64,000 nucleotides of DNA, taken from NCBI GenBank assembly GCA_951213105.1, contig OX578138.1, forward strand, positions 92,432,914 through 92,496,913, read 5' to 3'. Shown piece after piece: positions 12,157 through 23,250 of this stretch (position 1 is the first letter of the stretch; each line of letters begins with the position of its first letter). The position numbers and the translations under genes were made by a program. This DNA is from Amaurobius ferox. Lineage: Eukaryota > Arthropoda > Arachnida > Araneae > Amaurobiidae. The notes below the pieces were generated by a model. That model was not told where the DNA came from and ran no database searches. It worked only from the letters and a program-made list of their open reading frames with translations.

Positions 12157-13943
12157 AAAAAACAATGAAACGTATTCGTACTTCATAATGCTCACTATAT
12201 CGAACGATAAAATTATTATTATTACTTCGTCCCCCATTCTTTCCCTACTAATTTTATCCCAGAATTTATTTAATTATTTTTTGGGGTAATTAGACTTGAA
12301 TTAACACTATTGATCATAAGTGATTACAGCACGCGATTGATTTATTTTTACGTAATTCTAAACAGACTTGAAATAACACGATTGATCTAAAGTGATCAAA
12401 ATACACTATTGAGTTCCTGAAAATTTACCATTACGTAAGAGCTGTATTTAACCAAAATAATCATTACATTTACTTGAAATATAATAATTAAACCCATTGA
12501 TGTTTTGCAAGATAAAATTATAAATTTTATCTTGTCAGGGCTTTTCCTCGATATCCACATTTTTAATCGGAATGAAATGTTATGTGTTGAATCAAATTGT
12601 TTCAAAAATACATTATTTCGTAAAAAATAACTTGCAGTACAGGATTCATAAATTATTATACATTTTTTACAAACACGCATCTCCCGAAGTATACATTACA
12701 TATATTCTTCCCCACAAGATTGAAAAGTGACGTTAACCAGATTCGCTAGGATGAAAAATCACCCCCTTACATTGCTCCAAAGTCTTGCACAAAAACAAAT
12801 GTAATTCTCTACCGCTGTTCTTATGTATCTGTTTTCTTTCAAGAAATACACTGAATAAATTTCTCACAACAAGCCAATTTCTAGATAAAGCACAAAAATG
12901 AAAGTAATTTATATGGTGTGGCTTCGTACACCAGACTAATTGTATGCATGGATAAACATATTTTTGTTTCTTTTAAAGTAATAGTTTTAGTTAAATATTG
13001 GCTGTTTATATTAAAAGTTTAACTACGATTTAAGAAGAAATATGTTAAAAAAATTATTTGTTTAATAATTATGTAAAAAATTAACCTTTTACAAAATGTA
13101 AATATTTTTCTTTGTGATTAATTACCAAAAAAAAAAAAGTTTGGAAAATGCATTTTTGATGGAAAACATTTTAAGGCGCGTGGTAGGGTAAATCTTGTAA
13201 GAAATGTGACCTACATGAAACGGAAGTATGTAACAGAAATTCTATGATATTGTTATGAATAAGTAACAAAAACTATTGTCATAATTTGTTAGTCTGGATC
13301 ACTTTACTTTGGCAACAAATTCGGTTACCTTGACTGATGACAACTTGGACACAATTGGAGAGTTCTAGAAACTACTCGAATTTCGTACATTGGTTAAGAA
13401 CTTCACGAGTTACGTACTTTTCCCCGAACTCTTCACAAAGGGCATGGCATAGAGGGCTCGCTATTGTTCAGTTAGATTGTTGAGGTAATATTAGTAAAAT
13501 TGTCTACATAACTCAAAACAGAACTTTTGCTGACTGTATAAGTATTTTATCTGTATTAGAGCAATATTGATAAGAAAGGGTTAAAAAGTAAATTTTAAAT
13601 TTGTGACATCTGTGCAACAATATCGGCGATATACGTTAATATTGTTACTGACGTATCCTCTGTAATAGTGGGTGTAAACTCAGCATACAAGAACGAATCT
13701 AAGTTTCTCGAAATATAACGTTTATTCGCAAGTAGAGCATAAACAGGAATAATATACAGATAAACAACACTTAAATAGTCCAGTAATTACTCAAAATAAG
13801 CCATATTATTCTCTAAACACTGACGAAAATCATTTCAGAAAACAAAGGCTATTCTCAGAACATTGACAAAAGGTCACAGTTCACTGTAGCTCGTACCTTG
13901 TTAACTTATCAACTGAACTGCAACGAAGTGATGAGTCCTTTAT
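12157..13943. other. AT-rich interval without recognised genes
   Basis: Two TTGAA(T/A)TAACAC(T/G)ATTGATC phrases at 12296 and 12370 form a short repeated motif. A 94-codon minus frame at 12396-12680 has no recognisable domain. Nothing else is supported. Confidence 0.4.
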
Positions 13944-15316
13944 TAACACTTTCTAGCATAGGTGAGAAGTGTTTATGACTTTGGTCCATCTGTGTGTCTG
14001 TCTGTTCGTTCGCACGATAACTGCCGTAAAAATGACTTAATTAAATTTTAGTATGTTGGTCAGACGGTCTGTGGGACATATTGGAATGCAAATGAATAAT
14101 ATCACCCAATTAGTTTTGAATTGAAACCGAATTGAAAAAGAGAAATATATTGAACCCTATCCCTCACAGCAAAGATCGTCACATGTGTGACAGTGACGTT
14201 GCAGTCACGTGACACCTGGATCTCAATGTGACATCATATTGTGAATTCTATGCGACGTTACGTATTAGTAACTTTGTAACTTAATTGTAACTATATTCTG
14301 TGACGTTTCCACAATATAATTAACACGTAACAATGTGACGACATTACAATGGAAATTTCAATGTAACGTTACAAACTAGTTAATATGCGACGTCACAAAC
14401 GTCCATGAAAATGACCAAAATGACTTCGCTGTGACCTCAATATGACATTGCCGAGACGTACTGCGACGTCCTGTGACGTCCAAAAGTCACAGTGTGACGT
14501 AAATCTTACGTCACTGTGGAAAAACTGCTCTTAGGGTTGGGACTTAATTTTTCAAACATTTTTTAAGCGAAGTTAAAATTCGTAAATTGCACTGAAAATT
14601 TTAACAAGTATTCAAATTATCGCATAAAATATATAAAAAAAAATTAAGCAAAATATGTTTGGTAGTATTTTAAATAAAAATTTAAATAATAATTACGCCC
14701 ATATTATATGAAGATATCACTTGACCCACTTTAAAATAAAGTATGGCATCCATCTTTTTTCCCCAATGTCAAAATCGTGATTTTCAAAGTTCTTTTAAAT
14801 TTATATTTAGTGTTGCATTTGTCCTAAAACCGCTTTATTTTTGCGTGTTTTCTGTGCATCTATATTCTACGCCAACGCAATTACAATATTTTTGAGTTTA
14901 AATAATCATCGAACTTTGATTATTTCTACAATGAAACCTAATTTTTATGTAAACAGAATGTAAACAAATCAAGCTGTAAGGTGAGTTGTATAAGAATTGC
15001 TCACAATTTTTAAAGCAGAATTATTTAGCTTTGGAATCTGGAATATAGGTGATATGAATGAAATATTCATTTATTTTGCTTAGAAAAGCAGACAATTTCA
15101 TAGCATCGCCTTTTTCGATGACGTTTTAAGCGTGGAGTTAGAAAGTACTTTTACCTCCATGGTTGTTTTTAAGTAAAATAAATTATTGCAATACTGTGAT
15201 GATTTAAAAATCATCGCCGCTGAATGTATCGCATTTTAGAGATGTTTAAATAAAATTGCATTGCATTTGGAAAGTGTTTCATTATCAATACTTTATGCTT
15301 GATTGATCTTTCTTGT
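13944..15316 (+). mobile_element. Family B element, copy B2, interrupted by D1
   Basis: Plus copy. The head AACACTTT..GAGAAGTGTTTATGAC is followed by a short CTGT tract and GCACGATAACTGCCGTAAAA. After the D1 insertion it resumes at GGGACTTAATTTTTCAAAC and runs to the 3' subterminal AAAGTGTTTC and the stem-loop ending TTGATTGATCTTTCTTG at 15300-15316. Confidence 0.8.
14161..14536 (+). mobile_element. Family D MITE-like repeat, copy D1
   Basis: Rich in GTCAC/GTGAC. The start CCCTCACAGCAAAGATCGTC and the reverse complement of the end share CCCT and a CACAG..AAGAT..CGTCACA..TGTGAC pattern, giving imperfect terminal inverted repeats of about 35 bp. It sits inside B2: uninterrupted B copies read CTATGGGACC (near 24538) where B2 carries D1. 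It holds no ORF. The target duplication is not clear. Confidence 0.65.
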
Positions 15317-15722
15317 ATAGTCTATGTATAGAAACTTCTGGCAATCTCTCCATATCTCCTAGAGTAATCGTTATTTCAGAATTTCTCGAACTATCCGGAA
15401 GTTGCAAAATGTCACCAAATTGGCGATAAATTACCAAATTTGGCAACACTTCTTGGAACATGAGGGAATTTATGGCAACATTTGGCAAACGTCATGTTAC
15501 GTCATGGACTGTGCAAAGGGTACTCTATATACGAGCTGACTCATCAAGCATATTGAAGCTCACCCAGGCCGAAAGGATAATCCATTAGCATCAGCTCTAT
15601 TCGTATTTTTACTTTAGGAAGTACTATTGAAATACTTTTTGGTGGGTGTTCTGCGCTAAACTTCTTTAAATACACTAAAAAAGGTTTAGGTAATTTCGCT
15701 TTCCCAGAAATGAAGACGGAAT
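15317..15722. other. No recognised gene
   Basis: A 67-codon minus frame at 15285-15488 overlaps the end of B2 and has no recognisable domain. Several TTGGCA/TTGGCG words occur near 15416-15490 but do not align with family A. Confidence 0.4.
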
Positions 15723-16704
15723 AAAAAAATCTGATGTGGACTACACATGGCTTTCCTTATATAATGTAATGAATTTACTAATTTTACAGTAAAAAAATAG
15801 GTTTTTCTTATAGTAGATACTAATATTCTTTCCAAGATATTATATTTTCGACAATTAGTCGTCATTTTAATTGATTTAGCGTCATTTTTATCCAATTGGC
15901 GAGATTTTTGTTAATTTGGCAACATTTTAAAAATCACCAAGTTGGCGACATTTCACCAAATTCGTCGCCAAAATCTCGCCAAGCATTATGGACGAAGAAA
16001 TAAGTTGTTCTTACAGCAGATAAATGACTATTGGCGTTCAAATACAAAAGTATTACTCAAAGTACATTTTTTCATGAATGGAACGAGCTAGATCCACGAG
16101 AATGATGTCACCTAATTTCTCGCATGTTATTACATGTGAAAAGTGAACATGTTCCTCAATAGGATTTTTTTTTTTTCATTTTATATAACTTTTTGATAAT
16201 TTTTTTGAAAAATATGCAAAATCTCGAAAACGGTTCATGTTAGCGTTCTATAATTTATGTCAATCGTTTTCTAATGAAATATTACATAAGAAATGTCTAT
16301 TTGCGTAACTTTATTAGTGGTTGTGATTTTTTGACGATTTTTTCAAAATTTTATTCGAAAATTTAGGGGGTTCTGAACATTCGATTACTTATAAAAACAA
16401 TAAGCTTCCAGTGTTTACGGATTGTGATTTTTGTACCAAATTTGGTTCAAATCGCTCCATTCGTTCGTCAGTTATCGTCTCCGCAGACTCACTGACACAC
16501 ACACACACGCGCACACACACACACACGCGCACACACACACACACACATACTTTCACACACACACACACACACACAGACATCACTTCAAAAATGTTTGATT
16601 CGTGATCAGGGATGCTTGAAACGTGTTCTCCCGTCGAAAACTCGAATTCGAATTTTCGAACCCGTCACAATACTTTCCATATACATTATGTATATAAGGA
16701 AAGT
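15723..16704 (-). mobile_element. Family A element, copy A6
   Basis: Full-length minus copy, from the A tract plus CTGATGTGGACTACACATGG (loop variant) to the head ending TATATAAGGAAAGT at 16704. The CA tract at about 16495-16573 includes CACGCGCACAC interruptions. It lies head-to-head with A7, only 178 bp away. Confidence 0.85.
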
Positions 16705-16882
16705 AAAAATGGCTTATAAATAGTCGGCAGAATCATTGGATACCCGGTACAGGAGCATACTGGTGAAAGATAAATTCTACATTATTGTTAATGGAAATTT
16801 CTATTTTTATATGACGTATTTGTTTTAAACACTCATTTTATAATTTCGATAACTTTAGTATGTATTATTATTGACTTTTAGT

Positions 16883-17043
16883 ACTTTCCTTATATACATA
16901 ATGTATAAGGAAAGTATTGTGACAGGGTCGAAAATTCGAAATCGAGTTTTCGATGGCAGAGCACGTTTCAAGCATCCCTGATCACGAATCAAACATTTTT
17001 GAAGTGATGTCTGTGTGTGTGTGTGTGTGTGTGTGAAAGTATG

Positions 17044-17076
<33 letters not shown>

Positions 17077-17206
17077 CAGTGAGTCTGTGGAGACGATAAC
17101 TGACGAACGAATGGACCGATTCGAATCAAATTTGGTACAAAAATCACAATCCGTAAACACTGGGAGCCTATTGTTTTTATACGCAATCGAATGTTCAGAA
17201 CCCCTA
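16883..17206 (+). mobile_element. Family A element, copy A7, 5' part
   Basis: Plus-strand head (ACTTTCCTTATATACATAAT and its inverted arm), TG tract (about 17011-17077) and body as far as TTCAGAACCCCTA. The element is then interrupted, and sequence from the TG tract onward is repeated after the insert. Confidence 0.85.
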
Positions 17207-17637
17207 TAAATATACGGACCCTCGTTTTCTTAGTTATTAGATATACATACGGTAAGAACCTGTATATCTAATGCCAAGCATTGCCCTCATTCTAACGGTG
17301 TATACGCATGGACCTCATTCTAATGGTGTATATGCATCGTCCGCATTCTAACGGTGTATATGCATCGTCCGCATTCTAACGGTGTATATGCATTGTCCGC
17401 ATTCTGACGGTGTATATGCATGGTCCGCATTCTAACGGTGTATAAACATGGTCCTCGTTTACCTTGCAAAAATACATACTTGAAATTAACCTATTTTTAA
17501 AATTTTCTTATCACATATGTCATTAACTTCCTTCCAGGATGCATAAAATGTAAAAATTTTATCAGAAAAATCATTAATTCGGGAGGTCCTCAGTTTGGTA
17601 GGTTCCCCGCAGCGTCCTCGTTTTCCACCAAAAACCA

Positions 17638-17640
<3 letters not shown>
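17207..17640. repeat. Insert in A7 with hairpin and 28-bp minisatellite
   Basis: Sequence foreign to family A. A perfect 12-bp inverted repeat (17236-17247 / 17261-17272) precedes six units of exactly 28 bp (17288-17455), each built around TCTAACGGTGTATATGCAT. CCTCGTTT words occur at 17219, 17453 and near 17617. No ORF of note. Confidence 0.8.
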
Positions 17641-17684
<44 letters not shown>

Positions 17685-18454
17685 AGTGAGTCTGTGGAGA
17701 CGATAACTGACGAACGAATGGACCGATTAGAATCAAATTTGGTACAAAAATCACAATCCGTAAACACTGGGAGCCTATTGTTTTTATACGCAATCGAATG
17801 TTCAGAACCCCTAAATTTTCGAATGAAATTTTGAAAAAATAGTCAAAAAATCAAAACCACTAATAAAGTTACGCAAATAGACATCTCTTATGTAATTTTT
17901 TATTAGAAAACGATTGACATAAATTTTAGAACGCTAACATGAACCGTTCTCGAGACATTGTACATTTTTCAAAAAAATTATCAAAAAGTCATATAAAATA
18001 AAAAAAAAATTTCCTATTGAGAAACATGTTCACTTTTCATATGTAATACCATGCGATAAATTGAGTGACATCATTCTCGAGGATCTAGCTCGTTCCATTC
18101 ATGAAAAAAGATACTTTGAATAATACTTTTGTATTTGAACGCCAATAGTCATTTATCTGCTGTAAGAATAACTTATTTCTTAGTGCATAACGCTTGGCGA
18201 GATTTTGGCGACGAATTTGGCGTAATGTCGCCAACTTGGCGACTTTTTTGAAATGTTGCCAAATTAACGAAAATCTCGCCAAATGGATAAATATGACGCT
18301 AAATCAATGAAAATGACGACTAATTGTCGAAAATTCAATATCTTGGAAAGAATATTAGTATCTACTATAAGAAAAACCTATTTTTTTACTGTAAAAGTGT
18401 AAAATTCATTACATTATATAAGGAAAGTCATGCGTTGCCCACATCAGATTTTTT
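17641..18454 (+). mobile_element. Family A element, copy A7, 3' part
   Basis: Resumes in the TG tract and repeats about 125 bp already present before the insert (17687-17812 against 17081-17205, almost identical). It then completes the element, with the best-preserved nested palindrome at 18196-18280 and the 3' stem-loop with GATTTTTT at 18430-18454. Confidence 0.85.
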
Positions 18455-19356
18455 GTTATAGTTTTATCTTGGTAAGCGTGGTTGAAGTTCTACGTAGTAA
18501 GTCCTGAATGTGTTATTCTCTCTTCCAAACATAAAAGTATAATTGCTTCAAATTATATATATATTAAAGATTTATTTATATTACACCAATACCTTCCAAC
18601 TTTTATACACTTTATTGTATTTTTAGAGTATAATGAATCTTAAAATTGTTGAATCCCACTGTTAACAAACTGTCGCCAACTGGAAATCTTACCGTATTAA
18701 AATAATTATGTAAACATAAGCTAAAATAGTAAATAAATCGAAATGCATTTATCATAAAAGAATGATTAAATATGATTTTTTTTACTAAAAACTAATAGAC
18801 ATTATGTCTGAATGACTCGAATTTACTTTGGAATGGCGCTGATAGTTTCATCACCAAGACTTTGATTGACGTCAATCATTATTTGATGCAAACATTGACG
18901 CTATGTTTAGAGGATTCAGTTTAGAGGATTTCCTCAATATTATCTCTTAAAGTACTTCAATTTTTTGTACTAGGCATAAATAAAAATATATCGTTTACAA
19001 TACAGATTTATATAATTTATCATTATTGTTAAGATTCTAAATACTGTATTTATCTAATCTATATATCCACAGGTTTATAACAAAAGTGCCACTTTTAAAA
19101 TTTTAGTACCTTTAAAATTACACACAGATTTTAATTTTAAAGTGCCCCCCCCCCGAGTAATTCACACACTACTATGTATCATCGTAAATGTATATTTCAG
19201 AAATAACTTTTATTTATTACAGGTATTTCAAATAATTCAAGATCTTTCTGAGCTCATAATAAGAGCATATTTTATTCTATTTAAGGTTAGAACTGTAACA
19301 GATGTAAAATAGAAATATACATCAAAGTATTTCATAAATTTTAATAAGACCGGATT

Positions 19357-19393
<37 letters not shown>

Positions 19394-20455
19394 ATATCCA
19401 TCTATTTGTTAATCTGCTTATAGAATGATAATCATTTTTTTAAATTCTTGTTAATGAGTGTCGCATAATCGCAAATGGTACTCCAATCGAATTTATAAAA
19501 ATATAACTCAATTGTAAATTTATTAACATTATCAAATACCTGTAAAAATCAAAATTTGGAGCGCGTGTTAAATCGCCAAATATGGTAGCCCATGTATTTG
19601 TAGAAACCTGACTGGGCTTCAATATGCTTGATAAATCAGCCTGCAGTATAGGAGCTCTAGACTGTGCATTCAGGTCTTCGAGACGCCAGTGAGAGAATAT
19701 TACTCGTTCCCAACAATAAGCATATCCCTTGACCTTATCGGACGTTCATCTGGTGGAGTGGCTGCAAACGTTATATTCAAATATTCCATAGTCGACATGG
19801 TTGTGGTCCAATTTGTACGAAATAAACTTTATTTAATTAGCTACCGAAACTGTGTAAATAGAAAAAAAAAATAGACATATACTGAAACCTTTCCTTTTGA
19901 ACCTAGTACCGTCGTCACATACAACATACAGCAACATTTCTTCATTCGAAATGAATGATATTTCACATTATTCTCTAATGACTAAGAGAGTTAGTTACTG
20001 GCTTACGTTTATTTTATCATAATATTGAATATATTATAGAAAAAGCATTATTTTATGAAAATTTATAATATCGAGGTTTTGATAACAATATATGTTTCAG
20101 GACCTCCTAAACACGTTTTGGTTATTTTTACAGTGGTGTCTGTCAGTCTGTATTTTTGCCAGTGGACGATTTCCTGTGTACACAAGAGCTGCATAAAATA
20201 TTAATGGATTTTTCGCGAAACTTTATATTTGGCTTTGCTGACGAAAAATCTAGAATTAGCTAAATTTGTTTGAAATTCAAACTTAACCTTCGAAATTTAT
20301 TCGAAACTTTATGTTTCCTGTATATAGCACTATAGGGTAAAATGCCATGCAATTACGCATACAAGGGCTTGAATGATCGCGAAATTTATCAGTTTCAGTC
20401 ATTGTAGTGAACAATAGTCGCGACTCAATCTTTGTGTTCGTGACGTCTTTAGCCC
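18455..20455. other. AT-rich interval, no genes recognised
   Basis: Includes a C-run near 19145-19154 and the poly-A tract listed separately. Open frames of 60-61 codons at 19440-19622, 19689-19874 and 20283-20468 carry no recognisable motif. Confidence 0.4.
19362..19392 (+). repeat. 31-bp uninterrupted poly-A tract
   Basis: A pure A31 run. It could be the tail of a retroposed sequence (LINE, SINE or processed transcript). The 160 bp upstream hold AATAAG but no AATAAA and no recognisable parent gene, so origin is open. Confidence 0.6.
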
Positions 20456-20504
20456 CCTTATTGGCCAAGTTACCAATAAGGAGGCTTAGTTACCAATATT
20501 GGTA
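20456..20504. repeat. Clustered CCAAT palindromes
   Basis: CCTTATTGG (20456-20464) and CCAATAAGG (20473-20481) form perfect 9-bp arms. TACCAATATTGGTA (20491-20504) is a perfect 14-bp palindrome. CCAAT-box function is possible, but no gene lies nearby. Confidence 0.6.
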
Positions 20505-20692
20505 TCAATCAAATAATATTTCCAATCTGTTTAAAATGAATGTTAACATTATAATTGTGATCAAATTAACGATCCAGATTTTTAAAAAATGTCTTTCAAA
20601 ATTTGCCAAGAGATCACAAAAATAAATAGATATGCGTTTTTTTTAATGATCTTGTTGGGTTAAAAATAAAATATTCTGATTGACCAAATTTG

Positions 20693-20835
20693 TCTAAAGG
20701 TGTCGTATAAAAATTTAAAAAGTGTAACTTTTTGAAAATTGATTGGAGGACTATTTCCTTTGCTCGGGTCTAAGGGTGTCGTATAAAAATTTAAAAAGTG
20801 TAACTTTTTGAAAATTGATTGGAGGACTATTTCAA
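20693..20835. repeat. Two-copy tandem duplication, period 76 bp
   Basis: The stretch from GGTGTCGTATAAAAATTTAA to GGAGGACTATTTC occurs at 20699 and 20775 and is virtually identical in the two copies, so it is probably recent. No coding content. Confidence 0.9.
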
Positions 20836-20919
20836 TAACGTAGTCTTATTTTCTACCTTACTTTCAATATTTTTTGCAATTTAAATTGTCCACTTATCAC
20901 CAACAGGTAAATAATTAAA

Positions 20920-21110
20920 GCGCGTCTCAATCTTTTTGGAACAGGAATCTTTGCACCTCAGGAATCTTTGCACCTGTGCACTAACCTCCAGGGTTGATTT
21001 GCTCGGGCGCCATTGTAATAAGCTTTACTACCCTAACCAGAAATCGAACCCTGGATCTCAGAACTGGCCAGCCGACCATCTACCATTGAGATACTGAGAC
21101 GAAATTGCTA
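20920..21110 (-). mobile_element. tRNA-derived SINE candidate
   Basis: On the minus strand, from about 21110 leftward, an A-box-like TATCTCAATGGTAGA is followed about 35 bp later by a B-box-like GGTTCGATTTC, flanked by a CCAGG/TCTGG arm. The body continues with a CCCGAGCAAATCAACCCTGG stretch and a tandem GGTGCAAAGATTCCTG (minus strand, 20945-20970). There is no intact cloverleaf, so this is a SINE head rather than a tRNA gene. Confidence 0.45.
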
Positions 21111-21214
21111 GCTCTTATTATCGAAGTGGACTCTTTAAACGGAATGAAGTTAATATCAAATTATGTGTCTTCAGATCGTACTTTCAGCATGCTGCGAAGA
21201 TTCATGATTAAAAT

Positions 21215-21855
21215 AGTATGTCCTGTAAAATGAAGGGTTTAGAGTCTCTAGTATACACGACAACGAATATAGAAGCCGCTAAAATGCAAACCAGCTATTG
21301 AAATTCCGCATTTGTAACTGAAATTCAAGACAAAACGTTAATCTAATCACTCATTTCCAGTACTTTGCAATTGACTGACAAGTATAATTGTTTGACACTA
21401 ATAAAGATCCAGCAATAGAAAATAGCTATCAATATATCATATACACATCGTTTTAGAAGGTTTGAGATCTACTACATACTGGTTCAATCACGGTATGATT
21501 GATAGTTGTGGGGTGCATATTGGAAATACTGCAATAGTATGCCGTGAAAAATGAACGATTTAGAACCATTTGTACATACGACAACGAATATAGAAACGGC
21601 TAAAACCCCAATCATCTATTGAAATTTCTAATTTCTGAAGAAAATTCAAGAGTGTATGTCAATATAATCACTTATTAGCAGTACATTGCAACCGGTTTAC
21701 AAGTGCAATTGCCTGACGCTAATAAAGATCAAATAATAAATATCTTTCAAATATATCATATAGACATCGTTTCAGAAGGTTGGAAACCTACTACGTTCTG
21801 GTGCAATCACAGTATGATTGATAGCTGAAGAGTGTATACGGGGAGAACTACAATA
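21215..21855. repeat. Two-copy tandem duplication, period 320 bp
   Basis: AGTATGTCCTGTAAAATGAA at 21215 and AGTATGCCGTGAAAAATGAA at 21535 open two diverged copies. They share GACAACGAATATAGAA, the CTAATAAAGATC block, ATATATCATATA.ACATCGTTT and GGTATGATTGATAG/AGTATGATTGATAG. No coding content. Confidence 0.8.
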
Positions 21856-21867
21856 GTACCTACTTAT

Positions 21868-22245
21868 ATGCTGCTTGAAATTTGAGAGTGCAGATCAATT
21901 GGGGATTTACCATGATCAATGTTTCATTTTTGCCCGCAATTTATCACTGCTACTGCCCAAATGCGGGGGGAAACACTGGAAAATATGAAACGTCCCTTCT
22001 CGGATTTGCAGCTGAATTATAGACATTGGGGTCCAAGATGGTGGGGAGAAAACTCGATAACTCAATGAGATGGACTCCCCGCTCTCATGTGGTCACGTAT
22101 TTCGGGTATAAGTCTATCATAACTTCAGATAATGTTTTTCTGTTTCTTGGTAGGACTTCATTCCGTTTATATTTTCAGTGGAACAAAAATGTCACATTTG
22201 TCCAAGAAAAAAAAATGGTAACACTTGTAAGTTTTTGAAAACAGA
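21868..22245 (+). repeat. Family F repeat, copy F1
   Basis: Diverged but collinear with 44636-45000. Shared blocks include GAATTATAGACAT, GTGGTCACGTATTT against GCGGTCACGTATTT, and CATAACTTC.GATAATGT. The nature is unknown and no ORF is conserved between the copies. Confidence 0.7.
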
Positions 22246-22265
22246 AAATAAGAAGATATTTATTA

Positions 22266-23250
22266 CATTTCCTACACATATAGTATGATGTATTTGGAAA
22301 GTATTGTGACGGTTTCGAAAATTATATTTCTAGTTTTCGACGGAGGATCACATTTCAACATCCCCGAACTCGAATCTAGCTTTAAACGGGAAATTCTGAG
22401 AGTCTATGCATGTTAATGTGAGCGCGTGTAGTTACGCATGTTAATGTGTTGAGTGTATGTATGTAAATGTGTGTATGTATGCTAGTCTGTGTGTATGTAT
22501 ATATATTAGTGTGTATGTATGCATGTTAGTGTGTGTGTATGTATGTATGTTAGTGTGTGTGTACATATGTTATAATGTTTGTGTGTATATATGTATATTA
22601 ATGTGTGTGTATGTATGTTAGTGTGCGTATGTATGTTAGTGTGTGTGTGTATGTATGTTAATATTTGTGTGGATGTATATATGTTAGTGCGTGTGTGTAT
22701 GTATGTTAGTGTGTGTGTGTATGCATGTAAGTGTGTGTGTATGTATGTATGTTAGTGTATGTGTACGTATGTTATAATGTTTGTGTGTATATATGTATAT
22801 TAATGTGTCTGTATGTATGTTAGTGTGCGTATGTATAGTGTGTGTATGTATGTTAATATGTGTGTGAATGTATATATGTTAGTGCGTGTGTGTATGTATG
22901 TTAGTGTGTGTGTGTAGGTATGTATGTTAGTGTGGGTGTGTATGTATGTTAATATTTGTGTGGATGTATATATGTTAGTGCGTGTGTGTATGTATGTTAA
23001 TACATGTGAGCGTGTATATATGTTAGTGTGTATGTGTATGTATGTTAATGTGAATGAAACGATTAAAAATGACAAATGAAGCGGGTAAAAATAATTTCGA
23101 ACGATTATTTTGGTCAGTGCATATACTGAAACAATATTGATTTTAAGCGCAATTGAATGTTTGGAATATTCCCCAAATTTCAAATGAATTAAAAAACAAT
23201 AATTATCAATTTTGGACATTCAAAAATCGTAAATATGATAATGATAAATA
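22266..23250 (+). mobile_element. Diverged family A relative with expanded TG/ATGT minisatellite core
   Basis: Starts with a decayed head and GGAAAGTATTGTGACGG, followed by a decayed TTTTCGACGGAGGATCACATTTC block. A degenerate TGTGTGTATGTATGTTAGTG array follows at about 22405-23045. Body sequence then resumes with GAAACGATTAAAAATGACAA and CGCAATTGAATGTTTGGAAT, which align with the family A body. Its 3' end could not be fixed. Minus-strand frames across it are Tyr-Ile-His-Thr repeats from the microsatellite. Confidence 0.6.

Noticed and set aside
17288..17455. Six regular 28-bp units considered as a CRISPR array
   Set aside because: The units are contiguous with no spacers, and the setting is a eukaryotic transposon.
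21036..21108. Functional tRNA gene
   Set aside because: A- and B-box-like words are present, but acceptor and anticodon stems do not form, so it was listed as a SINE head instead.
22800..23219. 139-codon minus frame rich in Tyr-Ile-His-Thr
   Set aside because: A translation of the degenerate TG/ATGT minisatellite.
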